Assembly: GCF_001556185.1 (NCBI RefSeq)
Contig: NZ_LSIJ01000042.1
Coordinates: forward strand, 1-8,434
Origin: Sphingomonas sp. CCH10-B3
Lineage (GTDB): Bacteria > Pseudomonadota > Alphaproteobacteria > Sphingomonadales > Sphingomonadaceae
DNA length: 8,434 nt
Direction: 5' to 3'
The translations under genes and the position numbers were made by a program. Position 1 is the first letter of the stretch, and each line of letters starts with the position of its first letter. The notes under the pieces are model-generated. The model was not told the origin of the DNA and made no database searches. It worked only from the letters and a program-made list of their open reading frames with translations. Positions 8,157 through 8,434 of the stretch are shown here, piece by piece.

Positions 8157-8188
8157 GCCGGGCTCCAAATGGTTGATCGGAGCCCGGC
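8157..8188. promoter_or_regulatory. Strong GC-rich hairpin in the leader of cusC
   Basis: GCCGGGCTCC (8157-8166) and GGAGCCCGGC (8179-8188) form a perfect 10-bp stem with a 12-base loop. It lies between the stop of the truncated upstream gene (8209) and the cusC start (8127). On the transcribed minus strand it is followed by catcattatgac, not a T-run, so it is a poor intrinsic terminator. It fits better as an mRNA-processing, attenuation or stability element separating the head gene from cusCBAF. Confidence 0.55.
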
Positions 8189-8208
8189 ACCTGTTCAGGC
8201 TCGCCAGC

Positions 8209-8379
8209 TTAAGTTGACTGGCCGCCCTTCATTGACATGCAGGCGTCGCGACCGCGTTCCATCATCGGGCACACGCAGGCGCTCGACTGGGGAACGTCCG
8301 TAACCCATACGCGACGTGGGGCTTGAAGCGGCGCCCGCGGGCCCGGCTGGTAATTGGAACGCCACTCCCAATGACCATT
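8209..8379 (-). pseudogene. 3' remnant of a small Cys/Met-rich protein gene cut by the IS
   Basis: The minus strand holds 56 codons ending in TAA (8209-8211), starting exactly at the IS boundary and beginning NGHWEWRSNYQPGPRAPLQ. The middle reads as APRRVWVTD. The tail is rich in metal-type ligands: C35-V-C37-P-M39-M40, then C47-M48-S-M50. The frame runs on into the IS terminus without a start codon, so the 5' part of the gene is missing. I believe I have seen related hypothetical proteins, with GHxEWR, GPR and RVWV segments and a Cys/Met tail, ahead of cus/cop operons in sphingomonads. That is memory, not a search result. The intact form was probably a small secreted metal-binding protein heading this operon. 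An IS-derived start outside the window could still give a fusion product. Confidence 0.6.
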
Positions 8380-8434
8380 GAGACTGTTGAAAAACGCGTG
8401 CTTGCGACGGCGATGGAGGCGTGATTCACTCTTG
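8380..8434. mobile_element. Terminal end of an insertion sequence (right copy)
   Basis: Bases 8380-8432 are the exact reverse complement of 1-53, with the element terminus at 8380 (GAGACTGTTGAAAAACG). The element body extends rightward out of the window. The terminus lies inside the reading frame of the small Cys/Met-rich gene and truncates it. The outermost two bases of the window have no counterpart because the left copy ends at the window edge. Confidence 0.75.

Larger units (their letters stand above)
1..8434. mobile_element. Putative composite-transposon-like segment bounded by inverted IS ends
   Basis: The cargo (54-8379) is bracketed by identical IS termini in inverted orientation. 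It contains an HNH-nuclease gene, a MerR-controlled redox gene and a complete cus efflux operon. At the right boundary the IS interrupts a coding sequence, which shows that at least that copy arrived by insertion. It cannot be decided here whether the two copies mobilise the cargo together, because the outer flanks and any target-site duplication are outside the window. Two independent insertions, or ends of one inverted region, are alternatives. Confidence 0.4.

Noticed and set aside
1..8434. CRISPR arrays, tRNA or rRNA genes
   Set aside because: No regularly spaced repeats and no tRNA- or rRNA-like segments were seen; the window is almost fully covered by protein genes.

Overview
The window is a GC-rich segment of alphaproteobacterial character. 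The compact gene style, the cus operon order and the MerR / glutaredoxin-MauE pair look most like a sphingomonad (Sphingomonas, Sphingobium, Novosphingobium), probably from a plasmid or other accessory region. That taxonomic placement is inference. The window is bounded by a perfect 53-bp inverted repeat: positions 1-53 are the reverse complement of 8380-8432. These look like the terminal ends of two oppositely oriented copies of one insertion sequence whose bodies lie outside the window, so the whole segment has the layout of a composite transposon or an IS-bracketed metal-resistance island.

Left part (54-1920). A small HNH-nuclease-family gene (183-635, +) faces a MerR-family regulator (676-1089, -). 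The regulator is divergent from a gene for a membrane protein that joins a monothiol glutaredoxin-like domain to a MauE-type membrane domain (1153-1920, +). Between the last two lies an almost textbook mer-type operator/promoter: TTGACT, a 7-4-7 dyad, a 19-bp spacer and a TATA-rich -10. The regulator keeps only two of the three Cys expected of a Hg(II) sensor, so its true inducer is open.

Right part (1942-8127, all on the minus strand). This is a tightly coupled cusC-cusB-cusA-cusF operon. Neighbouring genes overlap by 4, 4 and 1 bases. It encodes a complete Cu(I)/Ag(I) tripartite efflux system: outer-membrane channel, membrane-fusion protein, RND pump and periplasmic metallochaperone. CusA carries the methionine triad at M573/M623/M672 and the proton-relay residues D405 and E939, at the same numbering as E. 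coli CusA. CusB carries its own C-terminal CusF domain, so the system has two CusF modules.

Operon head (8128-8379). Upstream of cusC are a strong 10-bp-stem hairpin and the 56-codon 3' remnant of a small Cys/Met-rich protein gene. The right-hand IS end cuts this gene off at its 5' side. The original first gene and probably the native promoter of the cus operon have therefore been displaced, and no cusRS two-component genes are present. The combined logic is periplasmic Cu/Ag export plus a thiol/metal-stress module under a MerR-type switch, carried on a mobile segment.
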